A DNA stretch of 64,000 bases from Paenibacillus sp. E222 (GCF_013401555.1 NZ_CP058552.1:2604001-2668000), one strand, 5' to 3'; numbered from the stretch's first letter, positions 26,195 to 34,794 are shown. Notes: generated from the letters alone by a model not told the origin. A program made the numbers and translations.

Positions 26195-26559
26195 TTTGAT
26201 CACATGAGGTGGCACTTGGTGTCACCTTTTTGTTTGATACAATAAGCAACTCTAAGCAGTCAGATTTCACTCCCTTGCCCACATCACCTATATGTCATAG
26301 TATTTCGGGGAACCCCGATGCAAGTCATTATGTATCAGCTACTTACAGTCCACCCATATGACCAAAATGATAATTTTAACTGTGTACTCGATGTACACAT
26401 ATCTGATCGCGAAATTTGAGGTTGTCGTCAATTTGACGGGAAGCTTTCACGAAAATTTCGGGGAACCGTGTACTAAGTTTCTTCAAAATGTGCAGACACC
26501 CAAATCCACTCTAAATAGTGGAAGACAAAAGCACCCCAACCAAATGGAGTGCTTGTATA
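26195..26559. other. intergenic region with hairpin
   Basis: About 365 bases without a convincing gene. At 26208-26226 the hairpin GGTGGCACTTGGTGTCACC is followed by TTTTTG, a terminator for the MrpR-like gene that also resembles the GTGTCAC operators. Two TTTCGGGGAACC copies occur near 26302 and 26455. An open frame at 26358 lacks a ribosome site and is not called. Confidence 0.5.
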
Positions 26560-26871
26560 TTACTTATATAGTTCAAGGATCTTCTCTGAATAATATATGA
26601 TCTGTTCAGTGTATTTCTTTGTCTGCTTGAGGTTTGCTATATGTTCTTTTGAACCTTTAACCATTATACTACGTTCAATTTCTAATTTAGCAATCAAATG
26701 TTTAAGTTTCTTGATTTGCTTTTGGAAATACGCCACTTTTTCTGCTACAGTACTCTCCTTTTTAGCAGCAGCTTCTACTTTAGGCTGAAGGGAAGGAACT
26801 GTAATTACAGTAGAAACCACAGAAAAGCAGATTAAGGCGCTGAAAATTTTAGTTAGTTTATTTCTTCTCAC
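26560..26871 (-). CDS. secreted coiled-coil protein
   Basis: A 103-residue protein with a signal peptide (KIFSALICFSVVSTVITVPS, cleavage near VEAA) and a Lys/Glu-rich coiled coil (YFQKQIKKLKHLIAKLEIERS). The GTG start at 26871 lies inside the 3' end of the excalibur gene, an overlap of 14 bases, so the pair is coupled. An exported surface role is likely; the specific function is unknown. Confidence 0.65.
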   Translation of the reverse strand: MRRNKLTKIFSALICFSVVSTVITVPSLQPKVEAAAKKESTVAEKVAYFQKQIKKLKHLIAKLEIERSIMVKGSKEHIANLKQTKKYTEQIIYYSEKILELYK

Positions 26872-27070
26872 AAGCTACACCATCCCCGTCTCTATCCAAT
26901 GCTTTACGGTATCCTGGCTCACCTTTGTATAGTGGAGCTTTGCCAGCCTTCCTTACAGCAGTACAGTTCTTGTAATACACTTTTTTTGCTTCAGCTTTAG
27001 GTACAGCTATTACTGATACGTTTGCAACCAAAATCGTGGCTAACACAGTAAAAACTAATTTCTTTTTCAT
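26858..27070 (-). CDS. secreted excalibur-domain protein
   Basis: A 70-residue protein: signal peptide (KLVFTVLATILVANVSVIAV, cleavage near AEA) and one excalibur domain with the Ca-binding loop DRDGDGVACE and the paired cysteines (KNCTAV, VACE). The ATG at 27070 follows GAAGGAG; a TTG at 27088 is in frame but less well placed. Excalibur domains are found at the ends of secreted nucleases and other surface proteins. Here the domain stands alone. Confidence 0.75.
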   Translation of the reverse strand: MKKKLVFTVLATILVANVSVIAVPKAEAKKVYYKNCTAVRKAGKAPLYKGEPGYRKALDRDGDGVACEKK

Positions 27071-27187
27071 ACTTTGATACTCCTTCAATGTTTATGTAAG
27101 TTGCAAAGATAGTTTACCAAAAATATATGAGTAGTACTACATATTTCCTTTGGATAAAAAGTAAAAAAGAACCCTTATTCAGAGTTC

Positions 27188-27433
27188 TTAATTCGATGTA
27201 TGCTCATCGTTTTCCGTATCTGCTACTTCTTCAAACTGAATCAGTTCAGATATGTCTGTGATATCTAGGGCAGCGGCTATTTTCTCAAGGATACCTAAGT
27301 TAATCTCTTGTCTACCCGGCTTGCAGAGTTGCGATATTCTAGCTTGATTGACTCCAGACGTGCTCTCTAATTGTCTTTGAGTGATATTTCTCTGTTTTAG
27401 TACATCTTTAAGTTTAATTCTCAGAACGCGCAA
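27188..27433 (-). CDS. XRE-family transcriptional regulator
   Basis: An 81-residue Cro/CI-type protein with the helix-turn-helix at about residues 17-40 (ITQRQLESTSGVNQARISQL), similar to YozG-type small repressors. The start is TTG 27433, chosen because AGGGGGAA lies 8 bases upstream. It faces away from the rightward promoter at 27458, whose core overlaps two inverted repeats; autoregulation and control of the rightward operon is the classic phage switch layout. Confidence 0.85.
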   Translation of the reverse strand: MRVLRIKLKDVLKQRNITQRQLESTSGVNQARISQLCKPGRQEINLGILEKIAAALDITDISELIQFEEVADTENDEHTSN

Positions 27434-27457
27434 CTAGAAATTCCCCCTAAAAAACAG

Positions 27458-27517
27458 TTGACATGATTCGTTTGAGCGAATATTATGTAGAGGTAATTAT
27501 TATTCGTTTATGCGAAT
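27458..27517 (+). promoter_or_regulatory. rightward promoter with two XRE-type operators
   Basis: TTGACA (27458-27463), 17 bases, TATTAT (27481-27486). ATTCGTTTGAGCGAAT (27466-27481) fills the spacer and ATTCGTTTATGCGAAT (27502-27517) lies just downstream, 36 bases centre to centre. Both have ATTCG/CGAAT arms with a 6-base centre, as expected for the adjacent XRE repressor. Confidence 0.7.
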
Positions 27518-27572
27518 CAAATTATGAGTATCAAACGTTAACACCTGTGTACACATTGTACATCAAATAAGC

Positions 27573-27590
27573 GCAACATTGTACTGTAAC
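27573..27590 (+). repeat. leader repeat, copy 1
   Basis: GCAACATTGTACTGTAAC, 16 of 18 bases identical to the copy at 28387. A second shared block (TTCATGTAACAACT at 27628) follows. Both copies precede small element genes. Confidence 0.55.
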
Positions 27591-27700
27591 TTACATTCAT
27601 AAGAATAGTATCTTAGTAACAACGTATTTCATGTAACAACTGTAAAATATGCTGTTGGAAAATTTCCCACAAGCAAACTCATCAGAAGGGAGCGAGACAG

Positions 27701-27793
27701 GTGTACAAACATGGCAAATTAATCAACCGACAATTATGTATTCGTACACGTAACGGTACGTGGATAGCACTGAAATCTGTTGCATACGTTTAG
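27701..27793 (+). CDS. small open reading frame, 30 aa
   Basis: GTG at 27701, with AAGGGAG about 10 bases upstream, opens a 30-codon frame (MYKHGKLINRQLCIRTRNGT, then WIALKSVAYV). It lies in the leader of the next gene, downstream of the XRE-controlled promoter. It may be a real basic peptide or a translated leader. No family recognised. Confidence 0.4.
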   Translation: MYKHGKLINRQLCIRTRNGTWIALKSVAYV

Positions 27794-27828
27794 TCATCAA
27801 AACTAACTTCAAAGGAGACGAATATATA

Positions 27829-28305
27829 ATGACACTCATGAATAAACCATCCACTACTTCACAAACAGAGGAGCAAACTACAATAACAACAACTTTAAAT
27901 CAACCAGCTTGGACGTTTGATGAAATCATGACTGAGTGTGAAATCAAAAAAAATGCGCTTATGTTGATTGCTGATATGAAAGCAGTTCTTACAACTGGCG
28001 AACTCTGCAACGAATTTATGATGCGTATTCCTCACAAACCATCTGGTTCAAATATTCACGCTTTACTTGATGAGATGCGTGATGAGCAACTCAAAACAAA
28101 CTCAATGGAACATGATGTATTTTTGGACATATATTTACTAAATCCGATTGCTGCACTCATCCAATATTTTAAGCATAGCGTATCAACGGCTCATCTTGAA
28201 CGTATCAGGCTGTGGGGAATCAACATCAAAGATGTAGTTAGACTGAAGCAATTGGATAATAACATTCATCTTAATGATGTGTTAGAAAAGTTGTATGGTA
28301 ATTAA
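27829..28305 (+). CDS. hypothetical protein, 158 aa
   Basis: The ATG at 27829 follows AAAGGAG. A Thr/Gln-rich N-terminus of about 30 residues leads into a helical domain (WTFDEIMTECEIKKNALMLIADMKA). No signal peptide, no known motif. It is the first sizeable gene under the rightward XRE-controlled promoter. Confidence 0.6.
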   Translation: MTLMNKPSTTSQTEEQTTITTTLNQPAWTFDEIMTECEIKKNALMLIADMKAVLTTGELCNEFMMRIPHKPSGSNIHALLDEMRDEQLKTNSMEHDVFLDIYLLNPIAALIQYFKHSVSTAHLERIRLWGINIKDVVRLKQLDNNIHLNDVLEKLYGN

Positions 28306-28386
28306 AAATTTAAAACAAATGTGACAGGAACTAGATCGGCTCTCTGTCGGGAGACTGTGCCACCGATGATTTTATAGATTATAGAT

Positions 28387-28404
28387 GCAACACTGTACCG
28401 TAAC
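28387..28404 (+). repeat. leader repeat, copy 2
   Basis: GCAACACTGTACCGTAAC, followed by TTCATATAACAACT at 28417-28430; both blocks match the leader at 27573-27641. A shared regulatory site is likely. Confidence 0.55.
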
Positions 28405-28514
28405 ATATCTTAAAAATTCATATAACAACTCTAATTATAGAGTGATTGACTTGATAAAATTACAATTTCAACTTGATTTAAATGGTTATAGATGAGTTGA
28501 ATAGGAGGACATGC

Positions 28515-28826
28515 ATGAACGAATTATACAAGCAGGACTATGAGAACTTACCGCCAGATGAAAAGGCAGCTTGGAATTATGATCACTATTTACGTACTCG
28601 CATAGCAATTGATAAATACTTCGTCTCTTACGGTTTAGATGTAGCTATGGTCACAGGGATGATGGAAAGGGCTAAAGAGCTAGATGTAAGATATCAGACC
28701 ATGATTGACTTGATTGATAAAAAATTGTTACCACCTCTTAGCCAAGAGTTGAATGGGCTGGAGTCATTGTTTGCAGATTTATTTCGTGAGGTGCTTAGAC
28801 CACTACCAAACGAAATCAAATATTGA
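28515..28826 (+). CDS. hypothetical protein, 103 aa
   Basis: The ATG at 28515 follows AGGAGG. An acidic, helical protein (LPPDEKAAWNYDHYLRTRIA, later MIDLIDKKLLPPLSQEL). No family recognised. It is probably co-transcribed with the gene at 28846. Confidence 0.6.
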   Translation: MNELYKQDYENLPPDEKAAWNYDHYLRTRIAIDKYFVSYGLDVAMVTGMMERAKELDVRYQTMIDLIDKKLLPPLSQELNGLESLFADLFREVLRPLPNEIKY

Positions 28827-28845
28827 TAGAGGAGAACGAAATCCA

Positions 28846-29130
28846 ATGCACAGTAACGTGACACTGTTCGAAATGATAATGAGCCTGAATTATACGGAAA
28901 TTCCGTATCAGTCGCCTAGTAGTAAACTCAGAGCCAATCGTATTAAGCCAAAGAAACAATGTAAGCCTATAACAATTGATTCACGATATAGCCATTTGGT
29001 TGCTGAAGGATCGAGATTAGACTTAAAAGTTGAACGTAGGATGGCAATACGTAAGGAGTTAACATTAATCAGGAAGCAGAAACGAATGATGGAACAGGAG
29101 ATAACAAGACAAGTTGAATATGATAGATGA
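28846..29130 (+). CDS. hypothetical protein, 94 aa
   Basis: A basic protein with a C-terminal Arg/Lys/Glu-rich helix (MAIRKELTLIRKQKRMMEQE). The ATG at 28846 follows AGAGGAGAACG. Unknown function; a nucleic-acid contact is possible from its charge only. Confidence 0.55.
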   Translation: MHSNVTLFEMIMSLNYTEIPYQSPSSKLRANRIKPKKQCKPITIDSRYSHLVAEGSRLDLKVERRMAIRKELTLIRKQKRMMEQEITRQVEYDR

Positions 29131-29965
29131 GGATGACACAAATGGATGTTGTCCTTTTTTACATTATATATTCGTGGTCACAATAAGGACAAAATGCCCA
29201 CATTGATTCATGACTATATTACTCGTAAGTTTAACCTGAAGCCCCAAACTGAGGGTAACTGTTTAAGGTGAGTTGAAATTCCATCCTTCTTGATTTGGGC
29301 GTTATGTCCAACTTGAATACAAGTCTCTAATAATGACCGAAAATTGGCGTGAGTCACAGATCCTATAACAATTGTTTAACATTTCGTAAAACATAACGAG
29401 ATATTCCTCGGAATGGTCTCTAGGACAGTCTGTCCTAGAGTCAACGATCTCCTCTGAAGGGCTACGGTACTATTTCATTTGAAACGAATAACTTACCTTC
29501 ACTGAGAGAAGAACATTTTTCTCGCGCGAAAATTTTGTCCAACGAGGATTGTATAAGACGTTTGGGTTGAAACCACATCGTTACTCTGAGACAGTAACAA
29601 TTGCTTTATAACTTCAAAGTTAAAAAGAGGTTGGGTTCAGGTTGAACTTGAGTTTACACGGCTACCTTGGCAGTCGATGTGGTCGACAGCGATCATATGT
29701 ACCACTTCGGGCATTTGATCATTTGATCATATGCTTATTGAATTATTCTAATTTGGTAAAATCCCAAAATATAAACTCAAACCAATTAAGATTCCTTAGT
29801 GGTAATACAGCTACATTCAGAAAACATAGGTAGACGGACACTTGTTGTTGTATAATTGTGGTAGCAAAGTAAGTCTATTGATAGGGACCAGCGTATTATG
29901 TGCTGATATTTCAATTTAAATTTCGAGGTTATCTTAGTGAAATAATACTTTCATAAAAAGGATAA
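29131..29965. other. 835-bp region without a supported gene
   Basis: AT-rich, with many stops in all frames. It contains one striking perfect inverted repeat, CTCTAGGACA-GTC-TGTCCTAGAG at 29418-29440, and a TATAAT at 29851. A 63-codon frame at 29642 lacks a ribosome site. The length of apparently non-coding DNA is unusual for this compact element and could hold a small RNA or a decayed gene. Confidence 0.45.
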
Positions 29966-30190
29966 ATGATTATGCTGTATGACATTAATTCGTATTCAGA
30001 GGTTGTAGGTAAGCCAATTAAATGTACTGTGAAGGCTCTACATAAGGGTGAATTAGTTCGTAAGGTTACCCTGGAGTACGGGGAAATCTACAAAGTTATA
30101 GTTATTCCTGATAAATTCAACAAACTCAAACATCGAGACAAAGTGGGTACGTTAGTGGGATTTAAAGTAGATAAGTTAAATAACCCGTGA
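29966..30190 (+). CDS. hypothetical protein, 72-74 aa
   Basis: Starts at ATG 29966 or 29972 after AAAAAGGA. A small beta-rich protein (KPIKCTVKALHKGELVRKVT, GTLVGFKVDKL). No family recognised. Confidence 0.5.
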   Translation: MIMLYDINSYSEVVGKPIKCTVKALHKGELVRKVTLEYGEIYKVIVIPDKFNKLKHRDKVGTLVGFKVDKLNNP

Positions 30191-30362
30191 GGGCTAGAAT
30201 AAAGTTCGATGAAACTGAAGGATAGGCTATGTTGTACTTGAAGAGTTACTTCATTTGAAAAATGAATAGATAAAACAATTCTTTTATATTGATTGCAACA
30301 TTTTTTAGAGACAATGGATTTTTGATGGTTTTTCATCTTACTATTGGAAGGAAGTAATGATA

Positions 30363-30548
30363 ATGAAAGTTAAATTAACATTCAGCGAACTCTCGGAACT
30401 TGGAGTATGGCATAAATACTGTGCTATGACAGATCTGGATTTTAATTTAGTACGTGATAATCGTTCACACACAGACCAAGAATTCATCTTGACAGAAGAA
30501 CTGTTAATTTCACTTGGTCTTCATGTTTCCATCACAAGATCCGAATAA
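30363..30548 (+). CDS. hypothetical protein, 61 aa
   Basis: The ATG at 30363 is 7 bases after GGAAGGAAG (another ATG at 30357 is in frame). A small acidic protein (VKLTFSELSELGVWHKYCAM). Unknown function. Confidence 0.5.
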   Translation: MKVKLTFSELSELGVWHKYCAMTDLDFNLVRDNRSHTDQEFILTEELLISLGLHVSITRSE

Positions 30549-30614
30549 TTTCATGAAAAATCGTTACATAGTAAACATAAGACTAGTAATTATATGAATG
30601 AGAGGGGATATAAC

Positions 30615-30824
30615 ATGAATGATTTGGAAAGAGCAGTTATCGATCTTTTAGGAAGGCTAAATGAGGTGAAAGAATACACTGACGATAATGGTGAAGCGAG
30701 AGTAATGGATAACGATGATTTAATGAATGCCATCAAAAAAGTAATAGAGAATCTAAGTGATGAGGGCAAATTAGCTACAGATCTTATTAAAGATGAGATT
30801 GTGCAAGAAAGTCAGAAGATTTAG
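30615..30824 (+). CDS. hypothetical protein, 69 aa
   Basis: The ATG at 30615 follows AGAGGGGAT. A highly acidic helical protein (MNDLERAVIDLLGRLNEVKE). Its size and charge resemble phage inhibitor or anti-repressor-type proteins, but nothing specific can be claimed. Confidence 0.5.
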   Translation: MNDLERAVIDLLGRLNEVKEYTDDNGEARVMDNDDLMNAIKKVIENLSDEGKLATDLIKDEIVQESQKI

Positions 30825-30849
30825 TCGAATAACTAAGGGAGGGAGATGA

Positions 30850-31050
30850 ATGTCAGAGGTTAACTACGATATTAATGATATGCTTTTAAAAATGAGCAAA
30901 TTAGGGAATGATTTCGAACAGGCATTTTATAGATATTTCAGTAGTCTTCGTGATATTAAATATGGTTACAATGACAAACTAGCTAAAATAGTTAAGGTTA
31001 ATGAGTTCAAGGATATTGGAAATTTAAACGGAGGATTGTTGGGGAATTAA
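30850..31050 (+). CDS. hypothetical protein, 66 aa
   Basis: The ATG at 30850 follows GGGAGGGAG. A helical protein (DINDMLLKMSKLGNDFEQAF). It is the last gene of the rightward run before a terminator. Confidence 0.5.
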   Translation: MSEVNYDINDMLLKMSKLGNDFEQAFYRYFSSLRDIKYGYNDKLAKIVKVNEFKDIGNLNGGLLGN

Positions 31051-31078
31051 TCCTGAGTATGATCAATGAATAATTAGA

Positions 31079-31107
31079 AGAGGACTCATTTCGAGTCCTT
31101 TTTTTGT
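31079..31107. terminator. bidirectional terminator
   Basis: AGGACTC and GAGTCCT arms around ATTTC, with TTTTTTT on the right and an A-rich left side. It lies between the rightward small genes and the minus-strand gene whose stop it contains. Confidence 0.8.
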
Positions 31108-31922
31108 TCATTTGATTTCTTCAATTCCGAAAGTATATCTTTGCTAACTTTCACCTGTTCTTGGTCAATTTCTATTTGTTTCTGTTTCAGCACAAGATCA
31201 TCTCGCTGATACTTTTCTTCAACTATATTGTGTCGCTTAGTTTCCTCGACTAAGTCATCAGTTGGATCTGGAAGTAAAATTTGAGGACCATATATACCAA
31301 CTAACGTAATGATGAGATGGATTAGTATTTTTAAGCCATTAATAGTGAGTTTACTTTTACTTAGATCAATTTTTGCACCAACATGAGATGATAATACCTC
31401 TTCAATGCTTTCCATATAAGGTTGGAAGTTAGCTTTGGTCTCAGGATCATTCTCTATTTCCTGTTCGATATCATTAATGTTAGAAGAAATATCTTCAGGT
31501 ACAGTATCAACAAATGATTGCCAAGAATGAGTGTCCATATTTGAAATCGCATCAAGCATAGATACAAAAGAAGGAGATTTATAAAAGGTTTGAAGATTAG
31601 CTATGCCTATACTGTTTGCAGCATTTATTCCCTTAATTGCACTTGAAAAAGATGGAGAAGCAGTTATTTTAGCAATTTCTACTAGAGGTTCTTTCCAAGC
31701 CAATGATACTTGTCGAATAGAGCTTGTCAATCCTTGATGTGCTTTCCATGCTTGAGTATATTGAGAGTTAATCTTAGAAGATAAACTTATTTGCTCAACC
31801 ATTCTGGAGATTGATGATTGATTGATCATGTTACTCATTTTTGTGATTGCATTAACGTGTTGTTCTTGCAACATATATAATTTTTTTGCCAACTTTTCTT
31901 GTTCACTTTCCTTATTCGTCAT
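31086..31922 (-). CDS. hypothetical protein with one membrane helix, 278 aa
   Basis: A helical, Ser/Asn/Gln-rich N-terminal two thirds (QISLSSKINSQYTQAWKAHQ), one hydrophobic segment near residue 210 (LKILIHLIITLVGIYGPQIL) and a charged coiled-coil C-terminus (KQKQIEIDQEQVKVSKDILSEL). No domain recognised. It is a lone minus-strand gene with its own terminator, the pattern of lysogenic-conversion or defence cargo; that is only a hypothesis. Confidence 0.6.
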   Translation of the reverse strand: MTNKESEQEKLAKKLYMLQEQHVNAITKMSNMINQSSISRMVEQISLSSKINSQYTQAWKAHQGLTSSIRQVSLAWKEPLVEIAKITASPSFSSAIKGINAANSIGIANLQTFYKSPSFVSMLDAISNMDTHSWQSFVDTVPEDISSNINDIEQEIENDPETKANFQPYMESIEEVLSSHVGAKIDLSKSKLTINGLKILIHLIITLVGIYGPQILLPDPTDDLVEETKRHNIVEEKYQRDDLVLKQKQIEIDQEQVKVSKDILSELKKSNEQKKDSK

Positions 31923-32305
31923 ATAACACCTTCCTTAGAGTATTCGTACATTACAGTATACCATATACATCCCTAATGAAATAAGCTTAACCGATACAAA
32001 ATTGGACATACATAAGGGGGGACATTTACACCCAGAAAGTAATAATTTATGGAAAATTATCCTCTAACACTTATCAATTGTTCACTAAGTTATTTCATTG
32101 ACGATGCATATGACACATGGGGGATATTTTAAATTTAAAATAGTGTCCATTTTACAGAATATGCCCCTAGCACATCTGCTTCGACACGAGAGTTGAATTT
32201 TAACGAGTGAAATTCTATTGGATAAAACCGGCACCATAATGCCATTCTATATACACAAAATAGCCCTCCATAGAGGAGGGGGAGTACACTATTCGTTCCA
32301 GAGGA
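31923..32305. other. intergenic region, 383 bp
   Basis: No supported gene. CCCTCC and GGAGGG (32264-32280) form a hairpin followed by TATTTT on the minus strand, a plausible terminator for the primase-like gene. A short frame at 32218 overlaps this hairpin and is not credible. Confidence 0.45.
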
Positions 32306-33553
32306 CTAAGAGGGGGGCTTTTTCATTTTTTCAACTTGTATGTTTTCTTGGAGTACCTGTTTACAGTAAGTTGGACTTAATCCATGTTCTTTGTAAATCT
32401 TAGTAAAAGCTAATCCGTCAATATAATGCAAGTCATATATCTTCTCAAAATCAAGAGAGCGTCGTTTAATTCCTCTTTCTTTAGAATTCAAATTGGGATA
32501 TGCTTCTTTTATGAATTCCTCATCGTTCAGCAACTCTAGATTCTGCTGGATTAAGTTCTCCATTTCAACATGCCACTCTGATTTCTGAATTGTGATGTTA
32601 AAGCATTCCATCAGGTATCGGAGTGATTTAGGCTTGTTTAGTTTGGTCAATCTTTCTGTTACTTCAATAATAGTACCTGTGAATGGATGACTGCTACTCC
32701 AACACTTATACCACCAGTAACCTGATTTGGGATCTTGATATATATTAGCTGATGGTGATGATTCATTGTGGAATATATCATGAAACTGTTTGCTTGCTAT
32801 TCCTATATACTCATGTAGATTAATCTTCTTTAGGTAATCATATACTTCCTTACGTGATGATGCAGTTATAGGCTTGTATGTAGTTTTCATTCTATTTATT
32901 ATATTTACACTTATACTCTGAATCATATCTATATTACTTATGTAAGTATTTACTGCATCTGATGAAGTAGAGGGGGATACTGTAACCTGAATTATATCTA
33001 TATTATTACTATAGTAATTAAGGTCATAATATCCCCCTTTTACAACTAAGTCATGGTTAATCTGAAGCCTATTTTCATAATCAAACACGTGAAGGTCATT
33101 TCCACCAAAGAAGAATCGTTCAGCTTGAAAGGTGGATTCATCAGCAAATGGATAATTTTTAAATAGTTGATCAGTATGGGCATTCAACAAGTTGATATCT
33201 GTGAATGGTTCATTGTAAGCAAAGACTACTCTAAACTTAGGCCAATCAACTGTGTGACTGAACGTTTTGTACATGAACATTGCTGATGCTTTGAACTCTT
33301 CCTGTGCAGCTTCCCATGTGATACGTACATCCATAACCTTTTGCTTGAGTGTCCTATCGTAATATCCATTGTCAAAATCCATACAGATAACTTGCTGAGA
33401 AGTCCAACAATCTTTGGTACGCCTTAATGACCCATTTACCTTTGTTGTAATGAAAGCAGGAGTAAAAGTCTTACCTTGTAACAGTTCATGTGCAAGTTGA
33501 TCAGGCTCAATGTCTACAGGATTTCGAAGCAGTCCATTGCTTATTCGTTGCAT
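32306..33553 (-). CDS. primase-like replication protein (divergent AEP)
   Basis: A 415-residue protein. VICMDFDNG near residue 57 fits the hDhD metal-binding motif of archaeo-eukaryotic primases; FSHTVDWPKFRVVFAY and HVFDYEN could be motifs II and III. After it comes GYWWYKCWSSSHPFTGTIIEV, resembling a degenerate zinc or primase-associated region, and a C-terminal helix-turn-helix-like stretch (LAFTKIYKEHGLSPTYCKQ). I infer a replication initiator or primase of a plasmid/phage satellite. An AT-rich tract follows upstream. The assignment rests on motifs only. Confidence 0.5.
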   Translation of the reverse strand: MQRISNGLLRNPVDIEPDQLAHELLQGKTFTPAFITTKVNGSLRRTKDCWTSQQVICMDFDNGYYDRTLKQKVMDVRITWEAAQEEFKASAMFMYKTFSHTVDWPKFRVVFAYNEPFTDINLLNAHTDQLFKNYPFADESTFQAERFFFGGNDLHVFDYENRLQINHDLVVKGGYYDLNYYSNNIDIIQVTVSPSTSSDAVNTYISNIDMIQSISVNIINRMKTTYKPITASSRKEVYDYLKKINLHEYIGIASKQFHDIFHNESSPSANIYQDPKSGYWWYKCWSSSHPFTGTIIEVTERLTKLNKPKSLRYLMECFNITIQKSEWHVEMENLIQQNLELLNDEEFIKEAYPNLNSKERGIKRRSLDFEKIYDLHYIDGLAFTKIYKEHGLSPTYCKQVLQENIQVEKMKKPPS

Positions 33554-33712
33554 CTGAGTTGTTGGCTTAGAATTGTATTTCGTTTGATCAAGTAACAGTT
33601 GGATACTGATATCCTCCTTTTTATTTTAAGAATTAATATATGTAATTAATTTAAAATGTATCATGATTATATTACCTTGGCAAGAATATTTTGAAAAACA
33701 AGGGGGGCGAAA
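33554..33712. other. AT-rich tract upstream of the primase-like gene
   Basis: Contains the ribosome site (AGGAGG on the minus strand) and stretches such as TTAATATATGTAATTAATT. It could include the promoter or a replication origin, but no iterons are visible. Confidence 0.3.
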
Positions 33713-33715
33713 TTT

Positions 33716-33949
33716 GCATACACCCTAGATGTAGACGAATGGCAAGCCTAATACATGCTCATTGCAGAGAACGCGGAGTGTAGGAGAGAAGCTGAAAACG
33801 ATCCAGTTAAGAAATGGAGACAGACGGCGTTCTTAAAGGAATATTGGAAAGCCGGACATGGGGGGAATAGGGCAACGGGACAATACGGCCTGTTGAAAAA
33901 TGTTGCCGAAGCAATAGGGGAAACAGAGAGAACTGTGAAGCGTCTGTAA
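33716..33949 (+). pseudogene. remnant of a ParB-like gene
   Basis: One frame reads AYTLDVDEWQA, an in-frame TAA at 33749, then YMLIAENAECRREAENDPVKK...EYWKAGHGGNRATGQYG...AIGETERTVKRL before a second stop. The LIAEN block followed by a charged region and a helix-turn-helix-like GETERTVKRL is typical of ParB/RepB/Spo0J-type proteins. N- and C-terminal parts are missing and there is no start site. I read it as a decayed partition gene, perhaps from an earlier plasmid or phage state of the element. Confidence 0.6.
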
Positions 33950-34377
33950 ATAATAATGAAATAAAACGGAGCTCATGAAGGAGGACATCTTATACCTCCT
34001 AGGTTAGTTGTTTCCAAATTCCTATTGATTAATCAAGGATATGAGGAAGAGAATCGATTCTGAGATGACACTATAGTAGAAGAGAAAATTTTTAAAAATA
34101 AATATACGTATTTATATTTAAAAAAAACCAGCCTGCATATAATGGATACATGAGGTTAACGAATTCCAAGGTAGACTCTTGGAGCCTATGAATACATATG
34201 AACGGGAGGGATGAGATACGTGGAAGGTTAGATATGTATGGTACAGGTTGATGCAGCGGATAGGCTGGAAGTAATCAAAGGAGAGCATTAGGTAGCAGGG
34301 ACGAAGAAGAATAGGAAATAAGTTCGTATATAGAGTTGTAAGAGATAAATTACATAATGAATTGGAGATATTTCAAT
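33950..34377. other. intergenic region, 428 bp
   Basis: A hairpin with AGGAGG and CCTCCT arms (about 33979-33999), an AT-rich tract with a near-palindrome around AAATATACGTATTT, and TATAAT at 34137, a likely promoter for the following genes. No gene is visible. Confidence 0.4.
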
Positions 34378-34623
34378 ATGAACAAGTTTGATGTTGTAGC
34401 TAAGCTAAAAGATGGTTTTGAGATTCGAGTAGATGGAATTGATGGAAACATTCTTAAGATTGAGGGAGCAGAACCTATCCTGAACCAAATTTGCGCTAAT
34501 TTCATCACTGGACTAACAAACAATAATACGATTGCTGTGAGTGATGAACATGGTAATACACGTCAATACAAGTTTGAAGATTTGGCTTCCATCACAATTA
34601 ACTTTGTAGAGGAGGGTGAGTAA
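34378..34623 (+). CDS. hypothetical protein, 81 aa
   Basis: The ATG at 34378 follows TTGGAGAT; an ATG at 34357 is in frame but lies upstream of that site. A small beta-rich protein (FDVVAKLKDGFEIRVDGIDG). Its stop is immediately followed by the next ATG (TAAATG). Confidence 0.55.
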   Translation: MNKFDVVAKLKDGFEIRVDGIDGNILKIEGAEPILNQICANFITGLTNNNTIAVSDEHGNTRQYKFEDLASITINFVEEGE

Positions 34624-34761
34624 ATGAGTGTTTGTAATATCGTGTTCCTCAATAGTGGAGAAAAAGCATATATCTCTGCCGGTTCTAGGGTATGTGTTAT
34701 ACGTGATTCAGACCCGGAGCGCTATCAATTACATGATGACGCTCAAAAATTACAGTTTTAA
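34624..34761 (+). CDS. small hypothetical protein, 45 aa
   Basis: The ATG directly follows the previous stop and GAGGGTGAG. It encodes MSVCNIVFLNSGEKAYISAG... ending in HDDAQKLQF. The tight packing supports it as a real gene. Unknown function. Confidence 0.5.
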   Translation: MSVCNIVFLNSGEKAYISAGSRVCVIRDSDPERYQLHDDAQKLQF

Positions 34762-34794
34762 TCTGGCGGCTTTGTTGCTTACATTAGTGGGAGC

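Noticed and set aside
26358..26600. 80-codon open frame on the plus strand
   Set aside because: No ribosome site; it overlaps the 3' end of the minus-strand coiled-coil gene and has unlikely composition.
29642..29833. 63-codon open frame in the gene-free part of the element
   Set aside because: No ribosome site or promoter at the right distance, and no protein-like pattern.
32218..32403. 61-codon open frame on the plus strand
   Set aside because: It overlaps a terminator-like hairpin and the end of the primase-like gene.
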